Source of the DNA: Nymphaea colorata
Taxonomy: Eukaryota; Streptophyta; Magnoliopsida; Nymphaeales; Nymphaeaceae
Direction of reading: 5' to 3'
Length of the DNA stretch: 64,000 nucleotides
Assembly (NCBI RefSeq): GCF_008831285.2
Contig: NC_045143.1
Location: forward strand, 16,590,464-16,654,463
A program made the translations under genes and the position numbers. Positions 35,102 through 47,307 of the stretch are shown one piece after another. The notes under the pieces are model-generated. The model did not search any database. It was not told where the DNA came from and saw only the letters and a list, made by a program, of their open reading frames with translations. Within the stretch, counting starts at the first letter, position 1. Every line of letters begins with the position of its first letter.

Positions 35102-35409
35102 TTAAAGCGAGTCCCAACAACAGCTGAGCATAAGAAAATTCCCAGACGAAGACCTTGGCAAAGAGTGTCCATGTATACAGACCTTGGCAAGGAACACGTC
35201 GGTCAGAACCGTCTTGGAGCCCAAAGAAGCCTTCAGTATCGTCCATGCCTGTGAACACGTCGTACAGCTTCCCGATAGCATCAGGGAAGCGAGAGAAGGG
35301 CGAACAGGAAGTCTGTCAAATCCTTCCCCGCTTCCGCAAATACAACTTTATTGCGCTTTCCTTCGATCAGCAACTTCAAAGGTAGACCGATGTTCTTCCC
35401 CTTCCCCAT
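35102..35409 (-). pseudogene. DUF674 gene remnant with internal deletion (right copy)
   Basis: From an ATG at 35409 the minus strand reads MGKGKNIGLPLKLLIEG, then KRNKVVFAEAGKD and FLFALLSLP, a clean DUF674 N-terminus of about 43 residues, then a TGA. After a frameshift AIGKLYDVF follows, and directly after it ACAGGCATGG leads into TILKASLGSKTVLTDVFLAK, the start of exon 2. The middle and end of exon 1 and nearly all of the intron are deleted relative to the left copy. The N-terminal frame is better preserved here and the rest is better preserved in the left copy, so the two were damaged independently. Confidence 0.85.
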
Positions 35410-35450
35410 TAGCGGGGATATTCGAGAGCAAGTGAGAAGGGAAACAAAGA

Positions 35451-36371
35451 GATTCGACACGCACCGATACGACAGAGACTTACGGCCTCCCTTGTAAATG
35501 CAGGCCTCCGAACTCTGAAGGCTTTTGTTCGATGTACCACCTCATGAGATTTGAGTCATTTGACACGCACCGATACGACTGAGACAGGAGAGTTGCAGAC
35601 GGACACGTTCCTGTCCCGCTCCCCGACGGGACAAATATCTCTTCAGATTCTGGACTGGGTGAGCCACCAACGATGAGCTTTAATTACTTCTCACGTGTCC
35701 ACACCTCGCTGGAATCAGCCCGCCACTTAGGCGAGTCCCCAGCAATCACGACAACTCCTCCAATGGAGCCAGGCGAATCGTTAACGGCCCAGATTGCTTG
35801 CCAGTCTCTTTTCTTGCTCCGTGGCGACCGTATCTTCGGTGACAGAAGCGATGAAGAATCAACTAGGGCGTCAATCGGTTTCATAATGATTTCTCAGCGA
35901 CTAGGAACTTACTGCCCGTGTCGATATCAATCATAACGAAATTGGAAGTGAATCGTGTTATCTTGTAAGATCATCTTGATAGATCTTTTTGTCTCCAAGT
36001 GAATGCATATAGGTGATATCTTAGTTGGCCGGGGAGTATAAGCTGCGCTATTGGCCTTCCTCCAAGAGCATGAGGACACCTGCCAATACTAGCAATGGGC
36101 CAATGGCCATCCCAGTTTGTCCCACCCAGTACACCCAGAAAAGAACATAGCCCTCAGTTAGCTATTTGATGCAGCTTTAACCTTCTAACTGCAGAGTTTC
36201 TATCACCTTCGGGTCTCACCCCAACTCATGGTATTACCATTTCATTGTTGAACCAAGTATCAGTCACAAAGATTGACACAAAGCCCAACTTTTGGAACAA
36301 AACCAAGACCAGATATGTCCTACAATGCTTCCAAATCCAAAAGGACACCACGCAAAATTATTGGAAGTATG
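35451..36371. other. Region between DUF674 remnant and PPR gene
   Basis: Holds two direct copies of GACACGCACCGATACGAC at about 35456 and 35564, 108 bases apart. A 66-codon minus-strand frame (35684-35884, with an ATG) has no family I recognise. The right part should be the 3' UTR of the minus-strand PPR gene. Confidence 0.4.
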
Positions 36372-38228
36372 TCAAACTTCAAGCCAGCTGCTCCCAGGTT
36401 CTTTCCTCAATGCATTACCTTCCAGCTTCCTCCTCACCTTGCACTTCTCTTCCCACATCCCTTTTTCAGCGTAAATACTCGACAACAACACATGAACTGC
36501 ATCTTTCTCCTGTCCCAATTCTACAGCCTTTTTTGCTGATCTGATGCCCAGTTCCATATCCCCATGAATTCGACAAGCACCAAGCAATGCCTCCCATACA
36601 TAAGCATCCGACTCAACGGAGACATTCTTTATAAATTTCTCTGCCTCCCCAAGCCTCCCTGATCTGCCCAGCATATCAACAATGCATGCATAGTGTTCCC
36701 TTCGTGGTTTAACACTATGTAATTTACTCATTGACTGAAATATCTGGAGTCCCTTATCCACAAGCCCAGAGTGACTGCACGCAGAAAGGATAGTCAGATA
36801 CGTAACATCATCCGCATGAAGCCCCTTAACTTTCATTGCTTCAAAAAGTTCAAGAGCTTCTTTCCCCATCCCATGCTGTGCAAGCGCTCCAATCATTGTT
36901 GTGTATGACACCTTATCGTGATTTATCATACCAACAAATACGGTCTGAGCATCCATAATGCTACCACACTTGGAATAGGCATCTATAAGAGCATTTTCAA
37001 CTAAGAGGTCAGATTCAAATCCTGATTTCACTATGCGTGCATGTACTTGTCTCCCCTGTTGCAGACTTGATAGGCTGCTAAATGATTTTAGTATACTTGC
37101 AAAAGTATATTCATTCTCTTTTACACCTTGGTCCAGCATGTGATGGTAGAATAGCACTGCATCCTCGTTCATGCCATTTTCTATAAATCCGGCAATCAAA
37201 GCTGTGTATGAAATGATATTAGCTGAATATATTCTGAAAAAGAGTTCGCTAGCATGGTTCATGTCTCTGCATTTCGAATACATGGTGATTAATGCATTTC
37301 CAATTGGTGTCTCAGAAGCCAATCCTGCTTTCATTGCAAAAGCATGCAGTTGCTTTCCCAGTTTCAAATGGTTTGGCTGCACACATGCACCAAGTATGCT
37401 GGTCATAGTAAAAGAATCACAAGACATGCCTGCTTGAAGCATGTGCATAAACGTTTCTAATGCCTGTTCATGACAATCATTTGATGCATATCCAGCAATC
37501 ATTATGTTCCATGAGACAATATCTAGTAGATCAATTTCATCAAAAGCCACCCTTGCTTCGTCCAACCTCTTGCACTTAAAATAGCAGTCAACTAATGAGC
37601 TCATAACAAACTTATCTAGATTGAGACCACATTTTAGCCCTTCAGCATGTAGCTGCTGTATTCTTTCTATTGCTGTTACAGAAGCACAAGCTTTAAGCAT
37701 AGTGGACAGACTAATAGAATTGGGCACCATGCCAGATGTGCGAATCTGTGAATACACAACAAGAGCCTCACTATATAATCCTCGTTGTGTGTAACCAGAG
37801 ATTACAGTATTAAAAGAAACAATATCTCTTTCAGACATGCTATTGAACACCCGAAAAAGATAAGTCATTAGCCCACATCGGCTATAAACATTTAGAAGCT
37901 TATTCCACAGTGAAAGCCATCCCGTCCCCACCAACTTGATCACTTGACAGTGGAACTGAAGGCCCCTCTTTATGTCCCTTGTGTCTGTGCATTCTTGCAA
38001 GGCATCACAGAATTTGCCTGGATGCACAGAAACCAGAGATGAAATTCGCTGAATTTTCAGACGGTTAAAGTTCAAGCATCCAGGGGATGAACCAAGCCGC
38101 ATCAGGGTGGCCATCTTCGAACTAAACTTTGAGTGGTGGAAACACATACTTGAGGCACAATACACATTTTGATTGAGAATTATATTCCAATGATATGCAA
38201 GCTCAAACAGAAATCTGATCACTACCAT
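36372..38228 (-). CDS. PLS-class pentatricopeptide repeat protein, E subgroup
   Basis: Intronless coding region of 618 residues from the first in-frame ATG (38228); later ATGs at 38147 and 38114 are alternatives. The one at 38114 (MATLMRLGSSPG...) gives an arginine-containing N-terminus that suits organelle import. About twelve PPR motifs follow, with the usual landmarks VSFNTVISGYTQRG, VSWNIMIAGYA, GNALITMYSKC, VSYTTMIGALAQHG and VTYLTILSACSHSG. The C-terminus has the E motif (YVWEALLGACRIHG to EPGSSWLEV) and stops there, so the E+ and DYW deaminase domains are absent. Such proteins bind organelle RNA one base per repeat and typically specify C-to-U editing sites, recruiting a separate DYW deaminase. 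The minus-strand sequence TATTTTATTTGCAGGG near 38384 is a possible 5'-UTR intron acceptor. Target RNA and exact orthologue are unknown. Confidence 0.93.
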   Translation of the reverse strand: MVVIRFLFELAYHWNIILNQNVYCASSMCFHHSKFSSKMATLMRLGSSPGCLNFNRLKIQRISSLVSVHPGKFCDALQECTDTRDIKRGLQFHCQVIKLVGTGWLSLWNKLLNVYSRCGLMTYLFRVFNSMSERDIVSFNTVISGYTQRGLYSEALVVYSQIRTSGMVPNSISLSTMLKACASVTAIERIQQLHAEGLKCGLNLDKFVMSSLVDCYFKCKRLDEARVAFDEIDLLDIVSWNIMIAGYASNDCHEQALETFMHMLQAGMSCDSFTMTSILGACVQPNHLKLGKQLHAFAMKAGLASETPIGNALITMYSKCRDMNHASELFFRIYSANIISYTALIAGFIENGMNEDAVLFYHHMLDQGVKENEYTFASILKSFSSLSSLQQGRQVHARIVKSGFESDLLVENALIDAYSKCGSIMDAQTVFVGMINHDKVSYTTMIGALAQHGMGKEALELFEAMKVKGLHADDVTYLTILSACSHSGLVDKGLQIFQSMSKLHSVKPRREHYACIVDMLGRSGRLGEAEKFIKNVSVESDAYVWEALLGACRIHGDMELGIRSAKKAVELGQEKDAVHVLLSSIYAEKGMWEEKCKVRRKLEGNALRKEPGSSWLEV

Positions 38229-39070
38229 AAAGCATGTGTATCTTGAGCCGTACTTGCACAAGGGCCAAGCAATGTCCCAGCATGTTCTATCTTATGCTCT
38301 TAGTAACTTCAGATTAGCAGAAGCAGCAGCTGAAACACGACACAGAAATGGCAGGTATAGCATAGATAACTAGACACTGTTGCCCTGCAAATAAAATACC
38401 AAGGATGAGTCATTGAACGATTACCTACCAATACTACAACTTATTCACATAAAGTAAAATCAAACTTTCACACGGATGAAATGAAACAAGTCTATACATC
38501 AAGATAAAATGTGGATTGCTTTAAGAAGCCATTGTTCAAAATTGAAAAAATGGTTTGGTGCTCATACAAGTTATACAAAGACATTTTGATCCCCAAAAAG
38601 TTCCAGCTTGCTCATTCTAGAGTATTGCTCATTCCTTCAAAGTAGAGAAGATGAGACAACCGCACCAGCATTTTCCAAGAAGCCCTTACAATTCTCAAAG
38701 GGAAAAAATCACACAGAACTCACTAGGGAAAAAATCAAACAGAACTCACTACTAGTGATTAACTAAAAACCCCAAAACACTCATAATCAAAAGTTAAACA
38801 CATCCAATCTGATTATGTATGATGTCTGCGAAAGTTAATTTCATATCATGATTTTAAGACATTAAACTGGAAACGGGAAACTAGATATCTAAAAAATCAC
38901 GAAATACTTATCATCATGAAAATCATATGAGAATCACAATATCTTGGTTTTCCCAAAACCAAGAGAAGAGGAGAGTGGATAAGCCACGTCCATAATCAAT
39001 GATGAAGGAAAAGGAGGATATCTCAAGGACAAAACCCCATCATACCTCGACCTCTAAATGTGAACAAATG

Positions 39071-39118
39071 CTAGAGCCAGGAAATTATTCTTGAGGGGGG
39101 CAAACCAAACCGGTTATA
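39071..39118. repeat. Transposon-end fragment (GCTAGAGCCAGG type)
   Basis: TGCTAGAGCCAGGAAATTATT followed by a G run (GAGGGGGGC) resembles the common end of the same short plant repeat seen at 59111 and 62404. The other end is not identifiable. A CA tract follows at 39175-39194. Confidence 0.4.
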
Positions 39119-39395
39119 GATAGGACAGAGTAAGCACATACATATAATATACATACATGTGTATACATACATGCACACACACACACACACACACATGAAG
39201 AAAGTAGCAATCACTTTTTTTGGTCTGAAATATTTATGAAGTGTTTCCATCTCATTAAAAAATTCACCTACATAAAATGTCAACATTAAATTAAATAATA
39301 CAGTACAACCATGACCTTATAATTTATAACACATAATATGACTGATTTCAAAATTTTTATCAATTTTTCATATATTTGATCACCAATTTCCATCG

Positions 39396-39830
39396 ATGAT
39401 CTATCACATTCACACCATTAAGAATAAAAAATATTCCACTTCCAAAGAGAAAAAAAGGGAAAGCAGATTAAGTCAAAGAAATTTTCACATACATAGCAAT
39501 TGGCATGATATTTTACAATTTGGTACATTGAAGTCTGAACATCAAAATCAAATTTTTTCTTCCCAATTTTCCCTTTCTTAATATTCCACCAAGCAACAAT
39601 ACTAACATTGAAAGAATCAGTACTTTCCCGTATGATCTTTTGCATTCAAACCATTAAAATAAAAAATGTGTTCCAATCCCAAAAATGAAAAGGGGGAGCA
39701 GGTTAAGTACTGTTGAGAAACTCATGGTACACAGCAAGTGGCATGAGACTTTACAAATTGGTGAACTGATCCCCAAAATCAGATTTCTTCCACTTTTACT
39801 TTCTACTCTCAACCAGAACAACAATAACGA
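39396..39830. repeat. Degenerate direct repeat, two units of about 235 bp
   Basis: Unit 1 starts near 39396 (ATGATCTATCACATTCACACC) and unit 2 near 39631 (ATGATCTTTTGCATTCAAACC). Both continue with CATTAA..AATAAAAAAT, a purine stretch, GCA(G/A)TGGCATGA, TTTACAA.TTGGT, AAAATCA.ATTT and CTTCC..TTT. Similarity is clear but diverged. Confidence 0.75.
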
Positions 39831-40280
39831 CAACGGAAGTTCAACAATCAAACTCACAGAACAACATAATTCACATTCATATGTTCATAAAAGTGACAAG
39901 TATAGAACCAAAAAGTGAAATACCATCCCATTTTTAAAATTTCCAATCATGGTTGCCTATCCTATTCCAAATCACAACAATGATAATTCAACGAAAGTTT
40001 AACAATCAAATTCATAGAACAACATAATTCACAGTCATATATTCATAAAAGCGACAGTATAGAACCAAAAAGTGAAATACCATCTAATTTTCAAATTTCC
40101 AACTATGGTGCCCCTTCCTAATCCAAATCACAACAATGATAATTTAACGAAAGTCTTAACAACCAAATTCATAGAACAACATAAAGTACCAAGTATAAAA
40201 CTAAACAGTGAAACTGAAAACACCATCCTCAAAGCACCAGCTAAACAGAGATAGACGATTTATATTCTAGAAACAATAAA
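39815..40280. repeat. Tandem repeat, three units of about 156 bp
   Basis: Units begin near 39815, 39971 and 40127, each with a CACAACAATGATAATTCAACG-like word. AGAACAACATAA, AAGT(G/A)ACA(A)GTATA, ACCAAAAAGTGAAATACCAT and TTTCCAA.(C/T)ATGGT follow in order. The third unit is shortened. It directly follows the 235-bp repeat, so this stretch is a small satellite-like block. Confidence 0.85.
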
Positions 40281-43200
40281 ATCCCCAGATAAAAACCCAT
40301 TAAATAAAAATCTAGAAACAAATTTCAGGAAATAAAATCCCAGCGCTGCTTTTTAAACCTGGGTGTGGTGACGCACGAAATAAACTTCCCGAAGTAAAGT
40401 ACTGCGTTTGATGAATGAGAAAAAATTTCATGGATTAAAAAAACTTAGCATTGCAAGTTAGACTGTCGCCCAGATTAAACGAAGTATAATGTTGTATATG
40501 TGCAAACCTCATTGACAGACCTCCTAAAGTAGCTAAATCTCCATCATCAAAGATGACGTCCGGATTTCGATGACAAATGACCAAATCCGAACGCCCTCAG
40601 TTCATGAACAAAAATTAAAAAAAAAAAAGCTTCTGAATCACAATCCTGCACCACAGGAAACCTTTTATGTAACATGAATCACAGACCCGATGTCTCTTCA
40701 TGAGGCACTATACGATGCAGGTGATGACATAAAACTAGACCGAAACAGTTATCTAACATCATGAGAAGAGCAAGGAATCCATTAAAACATTTTCCTGTTA
40801 AGCTGAACATAACCCTCAACAAATGTAAAGTGCAGTTATATGTTGAAAAAAGAGAAAAAGGTATTATCAGTAAACTCTCATGCTTCCAATTAAAGAATGC
40901 AAGATGAAGTTGGTAGTACATCTAAAACTAATAACGGGTGATAATCATGAAGAGGGAAAAAAAGCGCCAAAACATTTATCGATTTTCACGAAGCCATTGT
41001 TACCTTCATAATTGTCGTCAGAAATCCAACATCAAGAGAGCACTGCACACATTTAAAAGACCACGACTCGATACCCACCAAACATAACAGCAAAATCCCC
41101 ACACAAATCAAATGAATTCGAACGGAGAAACCTAACAAAAAAACGACTGAAATGGTTATAGGGTTTTGCTTAGCAAAAAGCTGATTTGCTTAGCAAAAAA
41201 CTGAGCATACGGAAGACTACAGAGTACCGAAGATGCACAAAATCAGATGGGAATTTTACCTAGTAAGGCACGTCCCAATTTCTCAAAACCAAAGTGTGTA
41301 TGTTTTACCTAATGGATCAGAATGTGAATGAGACGGCATCCATCTTTCATTTAACTCCATTGGACGGTGCAACCACTTAAGTCGGGGATTAGTGCCTGCT
41401 GGATGGTTGCTTACCTACTTATTGATGGGCATGGCTGAAATGACAGAGAGAATGCGAGCGAGAAACAGAGAGGGAGAGGCGCGCTTATGGATGGGCATGG
41501 CTCCAACGGCTGATACCGCGAGAGAGAGAGAGATGATGTCTGGGCAATATAGTATATAGCTCCGATGGCTGAAATGGCGAGAGAAGGAGAGGCGCGAGTC
41601 GCTCCAATGGCGGCAACGGCTGTAACGGGCTAGAGGAAACGTCCGAGGACAGACGGAGGACCTTGCGAAGTCCGACTTTGTTCTGCTGGAAAGCAAGGAT
41701 TTTTTCGTCCGTGCGTGAGGGGTCAGGGACTTTTTTTAAAATCAAGGATGTTTTCCCTCGATCCGTAGTATATTTTTCGCCCATCAAACATAGGAAAGGG
41801 GGAGTGAAAATCGTTTGTTTGACAAACGTCCTCACTCACTCACTCACAATTGTACATGCACATGCACATGGAAACTTTATCTTAGACCCTAGGAAAAATG
41901 ACAAAAATGTTTTTAATGGTAAATTAGAAGATCCCTTCTATGAAAACAAAAAGTGGAATTAAGAGAAATGTTTTTTTATGAAAAGACGAAAATATCCGGG
42001 CCACTATATCCATAACTGCATCCATAATTCTTGTAACTTTTTTCTAAATTGTAGTTCATTGAAGAACTTACCTCTACTTAACTAGATAGTGAGAAAAAAA
42101 AATCTTGAAATTTTGTACCAACTTATTATTTGGTTTATAAGGAGTAGTTTGTCCATTTCCTTCCATTTTTTTAAAAGAGGGACACATTTAATGTGCAGAC
42201 TTATTCAATCTCCTTCAATTTGAAGAAAGATTGCCGTGAATGCTACCTTTCAAACCCCATACGACCTTCACCACCTTGTGCCATTTTTACATAAAAATGA
42301 GGAGAACTCTGGATCACTTCTCCCATCATCAAAGACAGCGCGTGCTAGATTTACCAAAGGCGAACTAACCTTGAACAAGAAAAACCAGCATTCTTACACA
42401 GATTCTCAAAATTAGCCGAACTAAAAATCCAATAAACCATACATTTTCAGTGCAAAACCAAGAGAAAAAAAGTATTATCATTTTGTGTTTGAATGATAAA
42501 ATCAAGCACATTACGCATCCATCGGATCATTCGTTTTAGCAATCAAACACTCCCCTTAAGATTTTTCTTTTTTAAAATTATCCACATTAATTTATAAAGA
42601 GATTAGAAAGAGATCAGTAGGGCGAGATCTTGTCATCACGAGACCTATGCCAAAACTTACTTTTTAAATAATTGTCGAAGAAGAAGTATTAATTTCTGTT
42701 TAAAAAAGAACTAAAACACTTGTAACTTAGCTGATCGGACTGGTAGGTTAGTGAAAGCCTGACTATAACTCTATTTTCATGAGTGCTACACTTCTAAATT
42801 ACAAATGGTGCTATTCTCGAGTTCAAGCAAGGAGTAATCATAAGTTTACACAGGTCTCGGCTCTAGACCTGAAAGAAGGAAGAAGAAGGAGCCAGGAGGT
42901 TTAGGCCTCTCACATGGACATAGGATTCCCTCCGGTTCACGCCAATCCAAAAAACACCCTTCACTCAAACGGTGAAACGGGAGAGACTACCACGTTCCCC
43001 ACAGACGTGGGTGTTCCAAGGTACGGGCCACCGCAACTGGATCTTTAAAATTTTAGGAATTAAGTAGACAAAGGCTCAGGTTTTGGTTCTATTCTTTGAC
43101 TCTTTCTTTGAAGATGCAGCGGGATGACTAGCATGAATTGCTTTACTCGAATCCTTCTCCGATTTGAAGGAAGAAAATAATACATGATTGGTTAGATGAT

Positions 43201-43885
43201 AGGGGAAACAGTGCATGTTATATTATGACTATCATACTTATTAGGAATACATTGGCATTTGCACGACATATGCTTGTCCGTGGAATATTAACCTCCCGGC
43301 CGGCCCGCTGAAAATGAATCGTCTTCCGATAAGCATATATAACAAGTTCTTGATCTCTCTTTCAAACAATAACGAAACTTGTATAAAGAAATTCATTTTA
43401 AACAAACCTAGTTTAAGTTGCAAACCTTTTCAGAACGTATACTTGGCTGTGTTCACATGTGATCATCTACCTCGTTCCACCAACATGCGCAGAGTACTGA
43501 AGAACTTGTTGCAGAAGACCTACCCTGACCCCTGTGGTGGCTTCTTTTTCCATGTATGGCAAGAAGGGTCGACTATGTGTGCCTTTTGCTTTGCCATGAT
43601 CTGCTGGGAAGCAAATGAATATGCAAATTACATACATATAGCTGGTGAGCAGACCAAACTGTCCCACAGTCCGCATATATAGTTAGGCTTAACGCAAGGC
43701 ACTTGTTCTAGCTTTGCAGGCCAAGCCATAAGCAGCGTAACCCATGAAATAGAAATTAACTGATCAACATGAGAAACTGGTGTTTGATAACTTGGGTTAT
43801 GAACTGATCGGCTAGTGTTCTGTCCATAGCTTGACTGGCCGCCGATATTTGTTCAAGCTCATCAGCAACATCTTTAAGAAGAAAG

Positions 43886-43896
43886 CCACACACACA

Positions 43897-43943
<47 letters not shown>

Positions 43944-43952
43944 CACACACAC
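43886..43952. repeat. (CA)n-(TA)n-(CA)n microsatellite
   Basis: About six CA units, about 20 TA units and about five CA units. The long TA core is self-complementary and could extrude as a cruciform. Confidence 0.92.
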
Positions 43953-44255
43953 TTGGCTAACTTGGCTTGTATCGCAGGTGTGTACATAAAATACATGTCT
44001 CCACTTGTTGGATGGCATGCTAAGGAACAGTAACGCTGCCTTGTTAATGTTCACTATAAACTCGAAGAAGAAACACCCTTTTTTTTTGTCTATTTGGACG
44101 AACAAGCTGCAAAGACATAAAGGGATTGGCACAGAAGGGTGTGCCTTCACCATCATGCAGGGGGTGACCATTCAAATCTCCTGTTTGTCACTCTTTGCAC
44201 AAGCCAATCTTATACGCCTCAACTCTAACCTGGTTTCTCTTAAAATTTATGTAGG

Positions 44256-44303
44256 GAAGAAGAAGAAGAAGAAGAAGAAGAAGAAGAAGAAGAAGAAGAA
44301 GAA
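44256..44303. repeat. (GAA)n microsatellite
   Basis: Fifteen or sixteen AAG/GAA units in intergenic DNA, giving a poly-lysine frame that is not a gene. Confidence 0.95.
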
Positions 44304-44967
44304 AGGATAAACCAGTTTGTTCTCTGAGTGTCCAGCTCAAGCTTACAAATGCTTAGTCTTTAATTTGTATAGCTGAAGCGCAGTTCTTTTGCCTGGTCGA
44401 TCTAACAGCCTTAACATAAAATGAACAATTGGCAGAAAGGAGGAAAATTAGAAAGAACTAAGAAGAGATAAATTCAACAATAATCAGCACCCCTTCGGCT
44501 GCAAAGTACCTGCCACTTCGTCATTCTTATGATTAGAAAGGAGGGGGTAACCTGCATCCGGAGGCTTAGGGTTTAACACGATAAGATCTAAACCTCAGGA
44601 TGCAGATTACCTGCTCCAATCTAACAATTCTTGGAGAGGAAAAGGGCAGTGGCGCGTGGGAGGGACGCTGCTAAGAGAAGCCGGTTGAGAGTGAAACCCA
44701 CCCTCAATCTATGTCGACTCTTGTCCTTCACGCTTGTGTGGTGCAGGTATTTATAGGCACTAAAAAGATGAAAGGATGCCGTCATTCAAATGAGTGGATG
44801 GGATGATTCTCTTGAGACATCGACTCATAAAAGCCAAGATAAGATGCCCTTTGTAGTTGTCCCCATGGCTCAATCATTCGCCAACCAAAATGTAACACGC
44901 CGACTTCTTTTCTAAGAAAAGGATGGACCTATTGCACCCTACCCACTGCTCAAGCATGCATGCATGC

Positions 44968-44968
<1 letters not shown>

Positions 44969-45015
<47 letters not shown>
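44969..45015. repeat. (TA)n microsatellite
   Basis: About 23 TA units preceded by GCATGCATGCATGCC. Confidence 0.95.
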
Positions 45016-45019
<4 letters not shown>

Positions 45020-46242
45020 GCTGGGAAAATTACCACAATTCACTCATGAAAGGCACAAGGAAATGGGAAAACAACGGCAAAAGTTTTTACTTATGCGGCT
45101 TGTGCCGTAAACAAATTGTTACTAAAAGTAAATACGCTGAATCAGGAAATGTGGGCGCGAGAATACTTTGCGTGTGCATCCCCTCTTTCCCTTGCCTAAA
45201 GCTCCAGCTCTGCCACTGACCCAAAAGTAGTCCAACTTGTGCTAGGTGCGACAAGATCTAGGTCCAATAATGAAGACAGTGATCGGACTGAGTACTTGAT
45301 ATGAATATCAGGTCACCACCTATGCCCAGCAGGCAGCGTTCAAAATTTGAGTTTTCATGTACGAGATATGTCAAACCTTCAGTTTGATCTGCAACATTGG
45401 TTTAAAGTGATCACCAAAGGGCAGATTATATTGCCCACACGTTTTCATGTACGAGATATGTCAAACCTTCAGTTTTCATGTATTAGAAAATTTGTTTAAA
45501 AATATCAATATAAAATAAAAGCTTTTTTGAGGTCTATAATTGCCCACACTTACCTTCGCCCGGCCCCTGATCTTATCTTATGATAGAAGGCATGGTTTTC
45601 TCTTGTGGATGTCTCATGAATCTCGTCCGGCCGGCCAACGATAACCAAAGGGCAGATTATAAAACAACTTGCTGCCGAACTGTGATTAGTGGTACAAAGA
45701 ATGGTACCTTGTAGCTAAAAGCAAGGACATGGGCCCATGCCTCTTTTTCCTGCTTTTTACAATACACCAATTATTAGAAGGTCTTCTCTTTTCCCAGTTT
45801 TTGGAAGGATTGACAGCAGGAACTGTATAAAGATATAAATTAAGAAAAGTTGTGCCAATCTTGGCTGCATGTAACACCATTAATATGTTATCCTTAGCTT
45901 TTCATATGTGGAGAATGAGAATATGGTTGTGCATCATGATATTGGCATCGTAAGAATTAGCTGCGATTGGTATGAGCGAGAGAAAATGGAGGTGTAAATG
46001 TAAAGACTGTTAGTTTCTGCATTTTGTATTTGGAGAAGGAGAATATCGTTGTGCAGGAGTAAGATTCAAGAGGACAGAGGTTTGACTGTACAAATTTATC
46101 CAGCCTTGTTGGTTAAAAGTTAAAACAACCTTGCTAGTTTTTATTTATGCAATTCAGAACTTTTAGATAATTCAAGAGTAGATATCATCATGGCTTAATA
46201 GAAATGCCTTTCTTGTAGAGGCATAATGCATAGCCTATATAT

Positions 46243-46412
46243 GCATTTGGTAAGAAGAACGTTGTGTTTTCAAATTGTATGTTCATGCATGATGTTCTTG
46301 TTCCAGAAAATATTTGAAAACCATACTCGCAATTGCATCATGTAGTTCGAAACAAATATAATGTTTTTAGAACATGTACTGTTTATAACACAATATTGTT
46401 CTTATCAAATGC
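46243..46412. mobile_element. 170-bp TIR element (MITE-like)
   Basis: The left end is GCATTTGGTAAGAAGAAC and the right end, read on the minus strand, is GCATTTGATAAGAACAATAT, giving terminal inverted repeats with about three mismatches in 18. The interior is AT-rich and non-coding. The same terminus occurs at 19293 (minus), 50765/51015 and 58716. A non-autonomous DNA transposon is the natural reading; the parent superfamily is not determined. Confidence 0.6.
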
Positions 46413-47307
46413 CGTTTTGGAACACATATAAGATATTTTATGAAAAACACTTGGTCAAATAAATCCTGAAATAAAAGTTAAAAGTTCTCATGATCTCACT
46501 GAAAGCTGAACATTAAACAGTTCATCAACCTGAAATATTATCCTTTGGTAATAGCAAAAGCAAAAGCAAGAGATGTGTTTTGTTGTTTCGTTGTGTAGAA
46601 CAATAGTGTATTATACGATTTCTATCAAGGGGTAGCTATCATCTGTCATGGGCATGAGTTCCAAGAACAAGGTGTTATTCCGGGAATATGATGTTCTCGC
46701 ACAGTAGTACCGACATGAAAATCTCACAAAATTATAATTTAAAACTGATCGGACGGCAGAAAGAAGAGATTTCATAGCCCTCATGCGAAATATCTTGTCG
46801 TTCTTTGTATCTTGGAATCTCTCGCTTTCCGCGTACATGCTTTTCCCATTAGGAGGGCGCAACCATGTGCCTTTTCTAATGGCCAAATATTTAACCCGCT
46901 TTGCGAGATCAGGTTATATTCTTCCCCCCAATTTCCCATCCATCTCACCTTCACGGCGATTCCCGCAAAATTGCATGCACTTGGCTGCAATGATCTCCTG
47001 CAAATGACAAAAGAAGATTGATGGGGTGCATGCACCCCCTCCCCCATTGCCTTTTTCCCTTTTGGATGGCAATATTAAAGGGGATCAGGGCATCAAGTCT
47101 CTAATTGGGTGGTCTGAAATTCCACCAGACCCACGGTTCCCTTGTTATTGGCTGAGTTTGGCATCTGCACCCTGTTAAAGCAACAAGATGATCTTGGCAG
47201 TTGCACCCCATTATGTCTGAAACTCCAATTCCCTTTCTCTCCCCTTTCTATTTAATGAGGACAAGCCTCTGCTCAAGTGGGCTGGCCAGCAGAGATTTTT
47301 CTGAATT

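Larger units (their letters stand above)
31190..35450. repeat. Segmental duplication, right copy
   Basis: The same three-gene unit as 25650-29200, in direct orientation about 5.5-6.8 kb away. It carries about 1.2 kb of extra DNA (roughly 33400-34600) between the membrane protein gene and the DUF674 remnant, and an internal deletion in DUF674. Only the membrane protein gene is still open. Confidence 0.85.
38229..41400 (-). other. Upstream region of the minus-strand PPR gene
   Basis: AT-rich and non-coding. If the acceptor near 38384 is used, this interval is largely a 5'-UTR intron. A candidate donor (ACTAG then GTAAAA on the minus strand, near 41262) and a GA/CG-rich block at 41400-41700 could be the first exon and promoter. 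That is inference. The interval also carries tandem repeats and a transposon end, listed separately. Confidence 0.4.

Noticed and set aside
39396-40280. CRISPR-like array
   Set aside because: Units of 156 and 235 bp are diverged tandem repeats without unique spacers, and the genome is a plant's.
41415-41962. Short frames on both strands around 41.4-42.0 kb
   Set aside because: GA-rich sequence with repeated words gives Ser/Arg-rich peptides. It is more likely the leader or promoter of the minus-strand PPR gene than coding.
46611-47047. Minus-strand frames of 88-91 codons in two overlapping phases
   Set aside because: Looks slightly protein-like but matches no family I know, has no clear gene structure and the two frames overlap. 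Kept only as a note in the intergenic entry.
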